47,149 bases of DNA. Origin: Eubacterium sp. UBA5416 (lineage in GTDB: Bacteria; Bacillota; Clostridia; Lachnospirales; Lachnospiraceae). The position numbers and the translations under genes are program-made. Shown piece by piece: positions 17,024-26,053 of this stretch. Positions within the stretch are counted from its first letter, which is position 1; every line of letters begins with the position of its first letter. The stretch spans positions 1 through 47,149 of the forward strand of contig DHNM01000010.1 in the NCBI GenBank assembly GCA_002409525.1, written 5' to 3'. The notes under the pieces are model-generated. The model worked only from the letters and a program-made list of their open reading frames with translations, ran no database searches and was not told the DNA's origin.

Positions 17024-18130
17024 ATGATAGAAAGAAACTATAAGATCGATATAATAAAGGGAATTGGTATCATACTGATGGTTTTCTATCATGCCTCTAC
17101 ACCGGGAGAAAGCTTTGCCTATTTATTCCATATGGCATTGTTTTTCATATGTTCCGGTTTTTGTTTTAATAGTAAAAACATTAAGCAGCCAATTCAATAT
17201 ATAAAAAAGAAAATAAAATCGTTGTATCTTCCATTTTTAATATCCAGTATTATTGTACTTCTTTTACATAATACTTTATTGGATTTGCATATATACTCTT
17301 ATAAGCGGTATGACAGACTTACCGCGGAAACATTTCTGAAAGAACTTGCCAGGAGTTTCCTTTTTCTGGAACATCATCAGATGATAAGTGCCAACTGGTT
17401 TTTTCGAACCTTATGTATGTCTAGTATAGCATATATGCTGATACAACTTCTGTTATCAAAACTTCATTTAAAGGCAAAGAATCGTATGATCGTCAGAGCA
17501 GCGATCTGTGTTCTCTGCACATCTGCCGGGTGTTATCTGGGCTACATCTCCAATCATGGAAAGCTTTTTAACTTTTTAACAGTTATGCTTCTGATTGATT
17601 TTGGATATAATTTGAGGAAACTAGAATTAATGAAAGTTCTGAATAGCATTCCCAGATATATATCTGCGGGGATACTTTCTTTTCTTATGCTATGTTTCTT
17701 ACATAGATTCGGAAATATTAGTATCAATCAGAATAAGGTCGTAAATCCTGTTTTCTTCTTCTGTTGTTCCATCTCTGGATTTGTTATGATATATGCGGCT
17801 GCATGTATTCTGGAGAAGGTAAATAAAGCAGTCAGTGTATTGTGTTTCCTGGGGAAGAATTCCATGGTTGTGGTATTTTGCCAATACATTGGATTCAAGA
17901 TTGTTACCTTTCTTGAGATTATCGTGCGCGGTGATCCCATAAATAAGTTATCCTCTTATCCTACGTATATAACAGATCATGGGTTGTGGATTGTATATGG
18001 CATATTCGGAATCGGAGTTTCCATATTATTTGTTTTAATAATAAAATACCTGAAACATCGTTTTTCATTCTTTATATTGAAGCATGCATCGAGAGGTGGT
18101 ATAATTATTAAATATATAAATAATAATTAG
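17024..18130 (+). CDS. Acyltransferase family 3 integral membrane protein
   Basis: A 368-residue polytopic membrane protein (about ten segments). The N-terminus RNYKIDIIKGIGIILMVFYH is typical of the Acyl_transf_3 family (OatA/NodX-like), which acetylate or succinylate surface sugars and peptidoglycan; the membrane-embedded histidine of the family would be H23. The protein ends in a basic, Lys/Arg- and Asn-rich tail. No extracellular SGNH domain is attached. There is no Shine-Dalgarno before the ATG, but the conserved motif begins by residue 4, so a later start is unlikely. The gene is clearly more AT-rich than its neighbours, which suggests separate acquisition. Acceptor unknown. Confidence 0.8.
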   Translation: MIERNYKIDIIKGIGIILMVFYHASTPGESFAYLFHMALFFICSGFCFNSKNIKQPIQYIKKKIKSLYLPFLISSIIVLLLHNTLLDLHIYSYKRYDRLTAETFLKELARSFLFLEHHQMISANWFFRTLCMSSIAYMLIQLLLSKLHLKAKNRMIVRAAICVLCTSAGCYLGYISNHGKLFNFLTVMLLIDFGYNLRKLELMKVLNSIPRYISAGILSFLMLCFLHRFGNISINQNKVVNPVFFFCCSISGFVMIYAAACILEKVNKAVSVLCFLGKNSMVVVFCQYIGFKIVTFLEIIVRGDPINKLSSYPTYITDHGLWIVYGIFGIGVSILFVLIIKYLKHRFSFFILKHASRGGIIIKYINNN

Positions 18131-18142
18131 GAGGGGAATTTT

Positions 18143-18901
18143 ATGTCTTATGACAATGTAAAATTGTTCTCAAATGCCGCTGTATCGAAGGCAGAACTGC
18201 TAAGGAGTCATCCGGGTAAGTACTTTATTCGCGCAGTTATGGCAGGGCTTTTTATTGCTGTTGCAATGATTTATAATAATGTGATCGGCAATATCTTTAT
18301 GGATACAGATCCGGCATGGGGAAAAGTACTGGGTGGTCTGGTCTTTTCAATTGCAGTACTTTTGATTGTGTTTCTCGGAGGTGAACTCTTTACCGGGAAC
18401 AATCTGGTAATGGCTTTTGGAGTGTACGACAAAGTGGTCACGCCGGGACAGCTGTGCAAAGTATGGCTGGCCAGTTATTTAGGTAATTTTGCCGGATGCA
18501 CCATTCTTTCTCTGATCTTCGCTGCTTCAGGTGCTTCCGGGACGAAAGAATATTTTGCCGGCTACATAGAGAATAAGCTGACACTTCCGGCCGGTCAGAT
18601 GTTTTTTAAAGCGGTCTTGTGCAACTTCTTTGTCTGTCTTGCGGTTGCGTGCGGGATGAAATGTAAAGATGAAGCGGCAAAATTTCTGATGATTACAATT
18701 TGCATTTCAGGATTTGTGATCTCTGGCTTTGAGCACTGCGTCGCAAATATGGCCACATTTGTAACAGCATATCTGCTGGTTCCGGGATTGTCTGTAAAGT
18801 TGATTCTGAGGAACATGTTCATAGTTACAATAGGGAACATCATCGGTGGCTCAGTTTTACTTGCACTGCCGCTGCGGAAGATGAGTGCCGATGAAGAGTG
18901 A
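18143..18901 (+). CDS. Formate/nitrite transporter family channel
   Basis: A 252-residue FNT protein with six transmembrane segments. Family features seen: FLGGELFTGNNLVMAFG (third-helix break region), a conserved second half GFEHCVANM, and GNIIGGSVL at the end. FocA/NirC-type pentameric channels pass formate, nitrite or hydrosulfide; substrate is not decided by sequence here, although formate is natural in a fermenting anaerobe. Strong AGGAGGGG lies 6-7 nt before the ATG. Follows the acyltransferase by 12 nt. Confidence 0.9.
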   Translation: MSYDNVKLFSNAAVSKAELLRSHPGKYFIRAVMAGLFIAVAMIYNNVIGNIFMDTDPAWGKVLGGLVFSIAVLLIVFLGGELFTGNNLVMAFGVYDKVVTPGQLCKVWLASYLGNFAGCTILSLIFAASGASGTKEYFAGYIENKLTLPAGQMFFKAVLCNFFVCLAVACGMKCKDEAAKFLMITICISGFVISGFEHCVANMATFVTAYLLVPGLSVKLILRNMFIVTIGNIIGGSVLLALPLRKMSADEE

Positions 18902-18937
18902 ATTGAAAAATAAACGAATTCAAGACTAGGTACAAAT

Positions 18938-20995
18938 ATGAGTAAATCTTTATACATAGCTGAAAAGCCCAGTGTTGCGCAGGAATTTGCGAAGGCTTTA
19001 AACGAAAACATGGGCAGAAAGGACGGATATGTAGAATCCGGGAATTCTGTAGTAACATGGTGTGTAGGACATCTGGTTACCATGAGCTACCCGGACAAAT
19101 ATGATATAAAATATAAAAGATGGAGTCTCAATACGCTGCCTTTTCTGCCGGAAAACTTTAAATACGAAGTGATTCCGTCTGTTTCAAAACAATTTAAAAT
19201 TGTAAGCGGATTATTGAACCGTGAGGATATTGATACGATCTATGTCTGTACGGACTCCGGTCGGGAAGGGGAATATATCTACCGTCTGGTAGAGATGATG
19301 GCAGGTGTGAAAGATAAGGCAAGGAAACGTGTCTGGATCGATTCGCAGACAGAGGAGGAGATTCTGCGCGGAATACGCGAGGCAAAAGACCTGAGTGAAT
19401 ATGACAATCTTTCTGAAGCCGCTTTTTTACGTGCGAAGGAAGATTATCTCATGGGGATTAATTTTTCCCGGGTATTGACACTAAAGTACGGTAATGTTGT
19501 CACAAATTATCTGGGAGGAAAATACAAGGCTATTTCTGTCGGGAGAGTCATGACCTGTGTTTTAGGAATGATTGTCAGGCGCGAACGGGAGATCAGGACC
19601 TTTGTAAAAACACCTTTCTATAGAGTCCTCGCAACCCTAAAACTCGCCGGCACACAATTTGACGGAGAATGGCGCGCTGTTTCAGGAAGCAGCTATTATA
19701 ATTCCCCTCTGCTTTATAAGGAAAATGGATTTAAGGAAAAAAAAGATGCGACCCATCTGATCGGGGAATTAGAGAAAAAGTATCCACTCGAGGGAGTACT
19801 TGAGAAAATTGAGCGAAAGAAAGAGAAGAAAAATCCTCCTCTGCTGTATAACCTTGCAGAACTTCAGAATGAAAGTGCAAAGCTATTCAAAATCAGCCCG
19901 GATCAGACACTTCAGCTTGTTCAGGAACTATATGAAAAGAAACTTGTTACATATCCGAGAACAGATGCCCGAGTTCTCTCCAGTGCCGTGGCAAAGGAAA
20001 TTTCGAAGAATCTAAACGGTCTGATGAAATATCCACTCGCAGGCCCTTTTTTAAAAGATATACAGAGCAGTGAGAGTTATAAAAAGATCGGGAAAACCCG
20101 TTATACGAATGATAAACAGATCACAGACCATTATGCGATTATTCCTACCGGGCAGGGACTTCAGAATTTACACCGTCTCTCGACACTCTCGCAGAATGTG
20201 TATGAGGCGATTGTGAGAAGGTTCCTTGCGATTTTTTATCCACCGGCTGTCTACCAGAAAGCTTCATTGACGATCAGCAAAGACGGAGAGCGGTTTTTCT
20301 CCAATTTTAGGGTCTTAAATGAAGAGGGATACCTAAAGGTCACGGATTACTCCTTTACCAAGTCAAAAAATGATGAAAAGAATGTTAAATCAGAAAGCGA
20401 TACAAAAGATCAGGTGTTGCCGGATGCTCTGGCAGAGCTGAAGAAGGGCTCTGTACTTCCAATCAACGAGTTTTCAATCAAAGAAGGAGAGACTTCTCCG
20501 CCAAAACGATATACTTCAGGTTCTATGATTCTTGCCATGGAGAATGCCGGACAGTTAATCGAGGACGAAGAGCTGAGATCGCAGATTAAAGGAAGCGGGA
20601 TAGGAACCAGTGCAACGAGAGCTGAGATACTGAAAAAGCTATTTTCTATTAAATATCTTGCTTTGAATAAGAAAACACAGATTATTACACCGACCCTTCA
20701 GGGTGAGATGATCTTTGATGTGGTCAATGCATCCATTCGTTCGCTTCTCAATCCGGAGCTCACTGCCAGCTGGGAGAAAGGTCTGAATTACGTTGCGGAG
20801 GGAAGCATTACCTCAGATGAATATATGATCAAACTCGAAGACTTTGTGACCAGACATACGAAAAATGTCATAGGGCTCAGAAATCAGACACCATTGAAAC
20901 GATGCTTCGATATGGCGGCAGCCAATTATAATATGAAGAAAAAGCAATCAAGACCTACAAACAAAGCAAAAGCAGATAAGCATACGAAAAAGTAA
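18938..20995 (+). CDS. topB: DNA topoisomerase III
   Basis: A 685-residue type IA topoisomerase. The TOPRIM domain spans the N-terminus with YIAEKPSVA (residues 6-14) and CTDSGREGEYI (104-114); the catalytic tyrosine is Y339 in TYPRTDAR. GSGIGTSATRAEIL lies in the C-terminal third. The length is close to B. subtilis TopB (727) and E. coli Top3; it lacks C-terminal zinc fingers and ends with a Lys-rich tail. It relaxes negative supercoils and decatenates DNA. TopB copies are also common on mobile elements, but nothing conjugative is nearby and the surroundings look chromosomal. Confidence 0.94.
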   Translation: MSKSLYIAEKPSVAQEFAKALNENMGRKDGYVESGNSVVTWCVGHLVTMSYPDKYDIKYKRWSLNTLPFLPENFKYEVIPSVSKQFKIVSGLLNREDIDTIYVCTDSGREGEYIYRLVEMMAGVKDKARKRVWIDSQTEEEILRGIREAKDLSEYDNLSEAAFLRAKEDYLMGINFSRVLTLKYGNVVTNYLGGKYKAISVGRVMTCVLGMIVRREREIRTFVKTPFYRVLATLKLAGTQFDGEWRAVSGSSYYNSPLLYKENGFKEKKDATHLIGELEKKYPLEGVLEKIERKKEKKNPPLLYNLAELQNESAKLFKISPDQTLQLVQELYEKKLVTYPRTDARVLSSAVAKEISKNLNGLMKYPLAGPFLKDIQSSESYKKIGKTRYTNDKQITDHYAIIPTGQGLQNLHRLSTLSQNVYEAIVRRFLAIFYPPAVYQKASLTISKDGERFFSNFRVLNEEGYLKVTDYSFTKSKNDEKNVKSESDTKDQVLPDALAELKKGSVLPINEFSIKEGETSPPKRYTSGSMILAMENAGQLIEDEELRSQIKGSGIGTSATRAEILKKLFSIKYLALNKKTQIITPTLQGEMIFDVVNASIRSLLNPELTASWEKGLNYVAEGSITSDEYMIKLEDFVTRHTKNVIGLRNQTPLKRCFDMAAANYNMKKKQSRPTNKAKADKHTKK

Positions 20996-21015
20996 ATATA
21001 TTTTAGGAGGCTCAC

Positions 21016-21690
21016 ATGAGCAAATTGGCGATTAAAGAATTATACACAATAGATGAAACAATAGCAAAAGATATCTTTGACGGTATCCGTTATCCCTGGG
21101 AGGTACTTTCTAAAATTCACGATTTTATCTTAAAGCTAGGTCCAACACTCTCGCAAGAGGAGTATGAAAAAAAAGGCGATGATATCTGGATTGCCAAAGA
21201 TGCCGTGATTGCTAAAACTGTTTCCATCACAGGCCCCTGTATTATTGGAAAAGGCGCCGAGATTCGTCAGTCAGCATTTATACGCGGAAATGCGATCGTG
21301 GGAGAGGGCGCAGTTGTGGGGAATTCTACAGAACTTAAGAACGTGATTTTATTTAATAAAGTTCAGGTCCCTCATTACAATTATGTCGGGGACTCTATTC
21401 TGGGTTATAAGTCACATATGGGTGCCGGAAGTATTACTTCTAATGTAAAATCAGATAAAAGACTTGTGGTTGTGAAAAATGGTGAGGAGCAAATTGAAAC
21501 AGGACTGAAGAAGTTTGGTGCCATGTTGGGTGACAACGTGGAAGTGGGATGTGGAAGTGTTTTAAATCCGGGCACAGTAATCGGAAAAAATACAAATATC
21601 TATCCGCTTTCCAGTGTACGCGGCGTGATACCTGCCAACAGCATCTTTAAGAGTGCGGATGATATCGTAGATAAGAAGATAACTAGATAA
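21016..21690 (+). CDS. Left-handed beta-helix (GlmU C-terminal-like) protein
   Basis: A 224-residue protein composed mainly of hexapeptide repeats (for example IAKDAVIAKTVSITGPCIIGKGAEI and VEVGCGSVLNPGTVIGKNTNI, split by short loops) that form a left-handed beta helix like the acetyltransferase half of GlmU. There is no N-terminal nucleotidyltransferase domain, only about 60 helical residues, so it is not a full GlmU. Probably a sugar-nucleotide N-acyltransferase or a related trimeric enzyme; annotated in related genomes as UDP-GlcNAc pyrophosphorylase-like. AGGAGG precedes the ATG; follows topB by 20 nt. Confidence 0.75.
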   Translation: MSKLAIKELYTIDETIAKDIFDGIRYPWEVLSKIHDFILKLGPTLSQEEYEKKGDDIWIAKDAVIAKTVSITGPCIIGKGAEIRQSAFIRGNAIVGEGAVVGNSTELKNVILFNKVQVPHYNYVGDSILGYKSHMGAGSITSNVKSDKRLVVVKNGEEQIETGLKKFGAMLGDNVEVGCGSVLNPGTVIGKNTNIYPLSSVRGVIPANSIFKSADDIVDKKITR

Positions 21691-21700
21691 GAGATAGAAA

Positions 21701-21747
21701 TAATAGGAGAAGCCTGTAAATTTAAAGTTTACAGGCTTCTCCTATTA
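21701..21747. terminator. Perfect 20-bp stem hairpin next to the tRNA remnant
   Basis: The arms 21701-21720 and 21728-21747 are perfect reverse complements with a 7-nt loop. On the plus strand the following sequence is not U-rich; on the minus strand the stem is followed by TTTCTATC. It starts at the very next base after the tRNA 3' remnant in the minus orientation, which is where a tRNA operon terminator would lie. It may also stop transcription from the upstream plus-strand gene. Confidence 0.75.
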
Positions 21748-21770
21748 TGGAGTATATGGGATTTGAACCC
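21748..21770 (-). pseudogene. tRNA 3'-end remnant (T-loop and acceptor strand)
   Basis: On the minus strand this reads GGGTTCAAATCCCA followed by TATACTCCA: a partial T-stem, the T-loop TTCAAAT, the acceptor 3' strand and a discriminator A. It matches the last 23 nt of the intact tRNA-Ala(CGC) at 26054-26076 at 21 of 23 positions. The anticodon and D arms are absent. A 3' tRNA fragment of this kind is the usual scar of integration at a tRNA gene. Confidence 0.65.
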
Positions 21771-21777
21771 CGAGAAA

Positions 21778-22446
21778 TCAATTTAGCATCTGAGATAATT
21801 CTTTCTGATTATAAATCAGGTGAAGATACATAGCATCTTTTGCGCCTAAAGCATTATGAGCAGCGATTGCCTGAGTTATTTCATGGTGAGTTTCGATTGT
21901 TTCGTGAAGTAATTGGTTATGTGTAAAATGTATAAAAAGCGGTATTGAACTGTTGATAATTGGTATAAGCCTTGGGACAACGATATTTTTGCTGCTCATA
22001 GCGATTGCTGTATGGAATTCTATATCCTTTTCGGCATGACTACTGTTGCTGCGAATGAGTGATTCTACCTCATTACATAACGCTGAGATTTTTTTTATAT
22101 CATTTTCATCCGCGTGGGTGGCAGCCATCGCTGCAATTCCGGGTTCCATCAGGAAACGGACTTCCATAAGATCCATGACAAGCTTACGCTTGTCCTCAAT
22201 AAAGGTAAATCCGAGAGGGTCTTCAACAACGCCAGGGGTATGTGCAATATAGGTTCCGGATCCCTGGCGAATTGTTACAATGTTTCGTGATTCTAATAAT
22301 TTCATTGCCTCACGGATAGAACTACGGCCGGCATCGAGTTTTTCAGATAAAATTGATTCATTTGGTAACTTATCTCCCGGCATTAATTGCTCTTTTAAGA
22401 TATAACTTATAATATTCTCTGATAACTTCTGTGTTAAACTCATCAT
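21778..22446 (-). CDS. FadR-type GntR transcriptional regulator
   Basis: A 222-residue regulator with an N-terminal winged helix (residues 1-75; LPNESILSEKL and GRSSIREAMKLLESRNIVTIRQGSGTYIA) and a C-terminal all-helical FCD ligand domain (His/Asp residues at FHTAIA and HLIYNQ region). FadR-type proteins control catabolism of sugar acids and short organic acids. It diverges from the GntP permease and dehydratase genes, which it most likely controls with a sugar acid as inducer. ATG at 22446 has GGGAG 6 nt upstream. The gene lies just beside the tRNA remnant. Confidence 0.9.
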   Translation of the reverse strand: MMSLTQKLSENIISYILKEQLMPGDKLPNESILSEKLDAGRSSIREAMKLLESRNIVTIRQGSGTYIAHTPGVVEDPLGFTFIEDKRKLVMDLMEVRFLMEPGIAAMAATHADENDIKKISALCNEVESLIRSNSSHAEKDIEFHTAIAMSSKNIVVPRLIPIINSSIPLFIHFTHNQLLHETIETHHEITQAIAAHNALGAKDAMYLHLIYNQKELSQMLN

Positions 22447-22462
22447 ATGATTCTCCCGATTG

Positions 22463-22503
22463 TATTCTAGTTATAGAATAGAGCACATTTTAAAATCTGT
22501 CAA
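22463..22503 (-). promoter_or_regulatory. FadR-gene promoter with overlapping palindromic operator
   Basis: On the minus strand TTGACA (22498-22503), a 17-nt spacer and TATTCT (22475-22480) form a strong promoter. The perfect palindrome TATTCTA-GTTA-TAGAATA (22463-22480) covers the -10, an ideal place for autorepression. Confidence 0.7.
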
Positions 22504-22549
22504 TAATTATGCACAATTTTTATGTCTATAAATTGTAAATAATTATGTC

Positions 22550-22612
22550 TTGTCTTTTCATTCAAAGGACTTTATAATAAATACATCAGATGAATTTAGC
22601 AGACTATCTGAT
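22550..22612 (+). promoter_or_regulatory. Promoter of the permease-dehydratase operon with downstream inverted repeat
   Basis: TTGTCT (22550-22555), 17-nt spacer, TATAAT (22573-22578). The predicted start near 22585 coincides with an inverted repeat ATCAGAT (22585-22591) / ATCTGAT (22606-22612), a candidate operator or leader hairpin. It does not share sequence with the palindrome at the divergent promoter. Confidence 0.65.
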
Positions 22613-22739
22613 ACAAAATATGGAAGAGGAGGAATTAGAGCGAAAATTGCAAATAATGAGAGAAAGTGGTCAGATGTATTACGCCGCCTGGAAAAATACA
22701 AATGAAAAGGTAGAGGAATATGGAAGAAGTAGTTTTTAA
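22590..22739 (+). CDS. Possible small protein upstream of and overlapping the GntP permease gene
   Basis: A 49-codon open frame (begins MNLADYLIQNMEEEELERKL) lying in the otherwise long leader of the permease gene and overlapping its start by 20 nt. It is charged, Glu-rich, probably helical and has no membrane segment. The ATG lies about 5 nt after the predicted transcription start, so translation would be leaderless or nearly so; no ribosome binding site is visible. The composition looks protein-like, but no family is recognised and it could be chance. Confidence 0.35.
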   Translation: MNLADYLIQNMEEEELERKLQIMRESGQMYYAAWKNTNEKVEEYGRSSF

Positions 22740-24075
22740 GGCAGAACCGATCCGGCTTTTGATTGCAGCTGCAATTGGTATACTGTTATTGCTTTTCCTG
22801 ATAATTAAATTTAAACTGCATCCAGTAATCTCCATGATGATTGCAGCTATGGTAATAGGTATTGGAGCTGGAATGCCACTGGAACTGATTACCGAAACGG
22901 TTGAAACCGGTGTTGGAAAGACACTTCAGGGTATTGCATTACTGGTAGGACTTGGTTCTATGTTTGGAGGTATACTAGAAGCTAGTGGCGGTGCGCAGAA
23001 GGTTGCACAGACGTTAATCGAAAAACTGGGTCAGAAAAAAGCGGGTTGGGCGTTGGGAATTACAGGCCTTGTAATCGGAATGACGGTTTTTTTTGAGGCT
23101 GGGGTTGTCATTTTAGTTCCCCTGGCATTTAATGTGGCAAAGAAAACGAAAAAATCAACACTTACATATGTTATTCCATTATTAGCCGGTCTGGCTTCGG
23201 GATATGCATTTATTCCTCCGTCTGCCGGTTCTGTTCTGGTTGCGAATACCTTGAAAGTAAATCTAGGAACTGTGGTTATGGTTGGACTTCCGGTAGCTCT
23301 TGTATCTTTTGCAATAGCCGGTATATTATGGGGGAAAATGATCGGCGGTAAAATATACACAGCGCTGCCTTCAAATGTAGAAGATATTACCGATACAGAA
23401 AAGAATCCGCCGTCTTTTCATTTAACAATAGGAATCATTTTGATTCCGCTTATTTTGATTTTGCTGAGCACAGTTTCGAAATATCTGCCGTTCTCGGAAA
23501 AAGTGAAAGATGTCTTAGAATTTCTGGGTCAGCCATTTTTAGCATTAACGATAGCAACGGTAGTTGCTATGTATTTTCTGGGTATAAAGAGGGGCTATTC
23601 TAAAGATCAATTGAAAAAGATCCTAGATCATTCATTGAGGCCTGTTGGAATGATTCTTCTGGTTATCGCAAGCGGGGGTGTAATCCGTTGGATGCTTCAG
23701 AACTCTGGGTTAGGAAATATCATTGGTCCGGCACTCGAAAAAAGCGGAATGCCATTGATTATAGTTGCATTTTTAATTGCTCTTCTCGTTAGGGTATCTG
23801 TGGGAAGTTCTATTGTGGCAATGACGATGGCATCTGGAATTATGGCAACTATGCCGGCTGTTGTAGCTGCTCCGGATTTATATAGAGCAGCGATGTGCTG
23901 TGCAATCTGTGGTGGAGCTACAGCGTTGAGTCATGTAAATGATGCCGGTTTTTGGCTGGTTAGTACTTTTCTGGAGATTGATGAGAAGACAACGCTGAAG
24001 TCCTGGACGGTAATGGAGTCTTTAATTGGTTTTACCGGACTTGCAATGGGGTTAATTATTTCTGCTTTTGCATAG
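22720..24075 (+). CDS. GntP-family gluconate/sugar-acid:H+ symporter
   Basis: A 451-residue polytopic membrane protein with about 12 transmembrane segments. Family features include GLGSMFGGILEASGGAQKVA, GMTVFFEAGVVILVPLAF, and VSVGSSIVAMTMASGI with AALSHVND-type sequence (ATALSHVNDAGFWLV) near the end. GntP proteins import gluconate, ketogluconate, or other aldonates with protons. AAAAGG about 9 nt before the ATG serves as ribosome binding site. It is followed after 35 nt by a dehydratase gene and divergent from a FadR regulator, which supports uptake of a sugar acid. Confidence 0.9.
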   Translation: MEEVVFKAEPIRLLIAAAIGILLLLFLIIKFKLHPVISMMIAAMVIGIGAGMPLELITETVETGVGKTLQGIALLVGLGSMFGGILEASGGAQKVAQTLIEKLGQKKAGWALGITGLVIGMTVFFEAGVVILVPLAFNVAKKTKKSTLTYVIPLLAGLASGYAFIPPSAGSVLVANTLKVNLGTVVMVGLPVALVSFAIAGILWGKMIGGKIYTALPSNVEDITDTEKNPPSFHLTIGIILIPLILILLSTVSKYLPFSEKVKDVLEFLGQPFLALTIATVVAMYFLGIKRGYSKDQLKKILDHSLRPVGMILLVIASGGVIRWMLQNSGLGNIIGPALEKSGMPLIIVAFLIALLVRVSVGSSIVAMTMASGIMATMPAVVAAPDLYRAAMCCAICGGATALSHVNDAGFWLVSTFLEIDEKTTLKSWTVMESLIGFTGLAMGLIISAFA

Positions 24076-24110
24076 AAAAAATAAAAAAATAAAAAGAAGG
24101 AGTGTTTACA

Positions 24111-25832
24111 ATGAAATTTAGAAGTCAGGAACTAAGAGAAATGGCACCGGAGTTAGATCCTCTGCGTCTGGGGACGGGATGGAAACCGGAGGATTTATCG
24201 AAGCCACAAATTATTATTGAAAGCTCATTTGGAGACAGTCACCCCGGAAGCGTACATCTTATGGAGTTAGTGGAAGAAGTGAAAAAGGGTGTATATGGGG
24301 CAGGAGGCTTTGGTGCCCGTTATTTTTGTACAGACATTTGTGACGGTGAGGCCCAGGGACATGACGGAATTAATTATTCCCTTCCATCCAGAGATATGAT
24401 GGCAAATATGATGGAGATTCATGCCAAGGCTACACCTTTTGACGGAGGAGTCTTTCTTGCAAGCTGTGATAAAAGTATGCCAGCCATTCTTATGGCTCTT
24501 GGACGCATCAACATTCCATCCATCGTTGTAACAGGAGGAGTGATGGATGCAGGACCGGAACTTCTAACGCTGGAACAAATCGGAATGTATAGTGCAATGT
24601 ATGAGCGGGGAGAAATTTCAAAGGAAAAATTGGAATTCTATAAGCACAATGCCTGCCCGTCCTGTGGGGCCTGCTCTTTTATGGGTACTGCTTCTACCAT
24701 GCAGGTTATGGCAGAAGCTTTGGGGCTGATGTTACCCGGAAGTGCATTGATGCCTGCTACCGGAAGTGATCTGCGAGAATTTGCCAAAAAAGCCGGAGAA
24801 CAGGCTGTATGGCTTGCAGAACGTGATCTGACACCGAAAAAAATTGTAACGATGGAGTCCTTTGAAAATGCAATCATGGTTCATGCAGCAATCTCTGGTT
24901 CAACTAATTCACTTTTGCACATCCCTGCTATTGCACATGAATTCGGATTTGAAATTGATGGAGATACTTTTGACCGACTACACAGGGGAGCACATTATCT
25001 GCTTAATATTCGTCCGGCTGGAGAATGGCCGGCACAGTTCTTCTATTATGCTGGTGGCGTTCCTGCCGTTATGGAAGAAATAAAGGATATGCTGCATCTG
25101 GATGTAATGACAGTAACCGGTAAGACTCTGGGAGAAAATCTTGAAGAGTTAAAAAAGAACGGATTTTATGATAAATGTCAGAGCTACCTTGATCAGTGGA
25201 AGCTAAAGAAAGAAGATGTAATTCGGCCATTTGACAAACCTTTCGGAACGGATGGAAGCATTGCAATTTTGAAAGGAAATCTTGCTCCGGATGGAGCTGT
25301 GGTAAAACATACGGCTGTACCCAAAGAGATGTTTAATGCGGTTTTGCGTGCGAGACCTTTTGATTGTGAGGAGGATGCTATTCACGCAGTACTGACACAT
25401 GAAATAAAACCCGGTGATGCTGTAATTATTCGGTATGAAGGACCGAAGGGGAGTGGAATGCCGGAGATGTTCTATACAACGGAAGCCATTGCTTCTGATG
25501 CTGAACTTGGATCAACGATTGCACTTCTTACTGATGGACGATTTTCCGGTGCCTCTAAAGGGCCTGCTATCGGACATATATCTCCGGAGGCTGCCGAAGG
25601 AGGACCGATTGCACTTGTAGAGGAAGGTGATCTAATAGAGATCAGTATACCGGATCGTATTCTGCGTATTGTTGGCATAAGAGGTGAACGAAAGGCAGAT
25701 GCCGAGATAGATCAGATACTGACTGCGAGAAAAGCTGCCTGGGAGCCGAAGAATAATCGTTATACAAAAGGTGTTCTAAGGCAGTTTGCACAAAGTGCAG
25801 TGTCGCCAATGAAAGGTGGATATATGGAATAA
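24111..25832 (+). CDS. IlvD/Edd-family dehydratase, likely a sugar-acid dehydratase
   Basis: A 573-residue protein from the ATG at 24111 (AAGGAG 8 nt upstream; an earlier GTG would add three residues). Iron-sulfur cysteines are seen at LASCDKSMP (C119) and SCGACSFMGTA (C185/C188); the first ligand position shows HPGSVHL with Gly, as in the E. coli-type 4Fe-4S enzymes. DGRFSGASKGPAIGHISPEA is the C-terminal signature. True DHAD acts in Val/Ile synthesis, but the permease and FadR neighbours and the divergent N-terminus favour an aldonate dehydratase giving a 2-keto-3-deoxy acid. The kinase and aldolase for that product are not in the window. Substrate unknown. Confidence 0.85.
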   Translation: MKFRSQELREMAPELDPLRLGTGWKPEDLSKPQIIIESSFGDSHPGSVHLMELVEEVKKGVYGAGGFGARYFCTDICDGEAQGHDGINYSLPSRDMMANMMEIHAKATPFDGGVFLASCDKSMPAILMALGRINIPSIVVTGGVMDAGPELLTLEQIGMYSAMYERGEISKEKLEFYKHNACPSCGACSFMGTASTMQVMAEALGLMLPGSALMPATGSDLREFAKKAGEQAVWLAERDLTPKKIVTMESFENAIMVHAAISGSTNSLLHIPAIAHEFGFEIDGDTFDRLHRGAHYLLNIRPAGEWPAQFFYYAGGVPAVMEEIKDMLHLDVMTVTGKTLGENLEELKKNGFYDKCQSYLDQWKLKKEDVIRPFDKPFGTDGSIAILKGNLAPDGAVVKHTAVPKEMFNAVLRARPFDCEEDAIHAVLTHEIKPGDAVIIRYEGPKGSGMPEMFYTTEAIASDAELGSTIALLTDGRFSGASKGPAIGHISPEAAEGGPIALVEEGDLIEISIPDRILRIVGIRGERKADAEIDQILTARKAAWEPKNNRYTKGVLRQFAQSAVSPMKGGYME

Positions 25833-25862
25833 ATAGAGTAATTCAATAGGTACTTTAGTTTT

Positions 25863-25905
25863 AGCCCCTGCTATTATGCATTTTCAATGCAGCAGGGGCT
25901 TTTTA
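25863..25905 (+). terminator. Terminator after the dehydratase gene
   Basis: AGCCCCTGCT pairs with AGCAGGGGCT, with an inner GCATT/AATGC stem and an ATTAT bulge, followed by TTTTTAAA. It works only in the plus direction; 25906-26053 shows nothing further. Confidence 0.88.
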
Positions 25906-26053
25906 AATACACCTGCCATTGAAAATGACATCCGGCCAAATTGACTCTGTAACTGGAAAAGAATATTTTTGATCATAGATTGTGGGTAGGGGAGCTGAAG
26001 CAGTGATGTGATTACTGCTAAGATTTATCTTGTATATTCAACATTTGTGAAAA

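Noticed and set aside
18938..20995. Mobile-element topoisomerase
   Set aside because: No relaxase, conjugation or integrase gene lies nearby and base composition matches the surroundings.
24111..25832. Branched-chain amino acid dehydratase IlvD proper
   Set aside because: Not excluded by family, but the permease, FadR regulator and absence of other ilv genes fit sugar-acid catabolism better, so no ilvD symbol is given.
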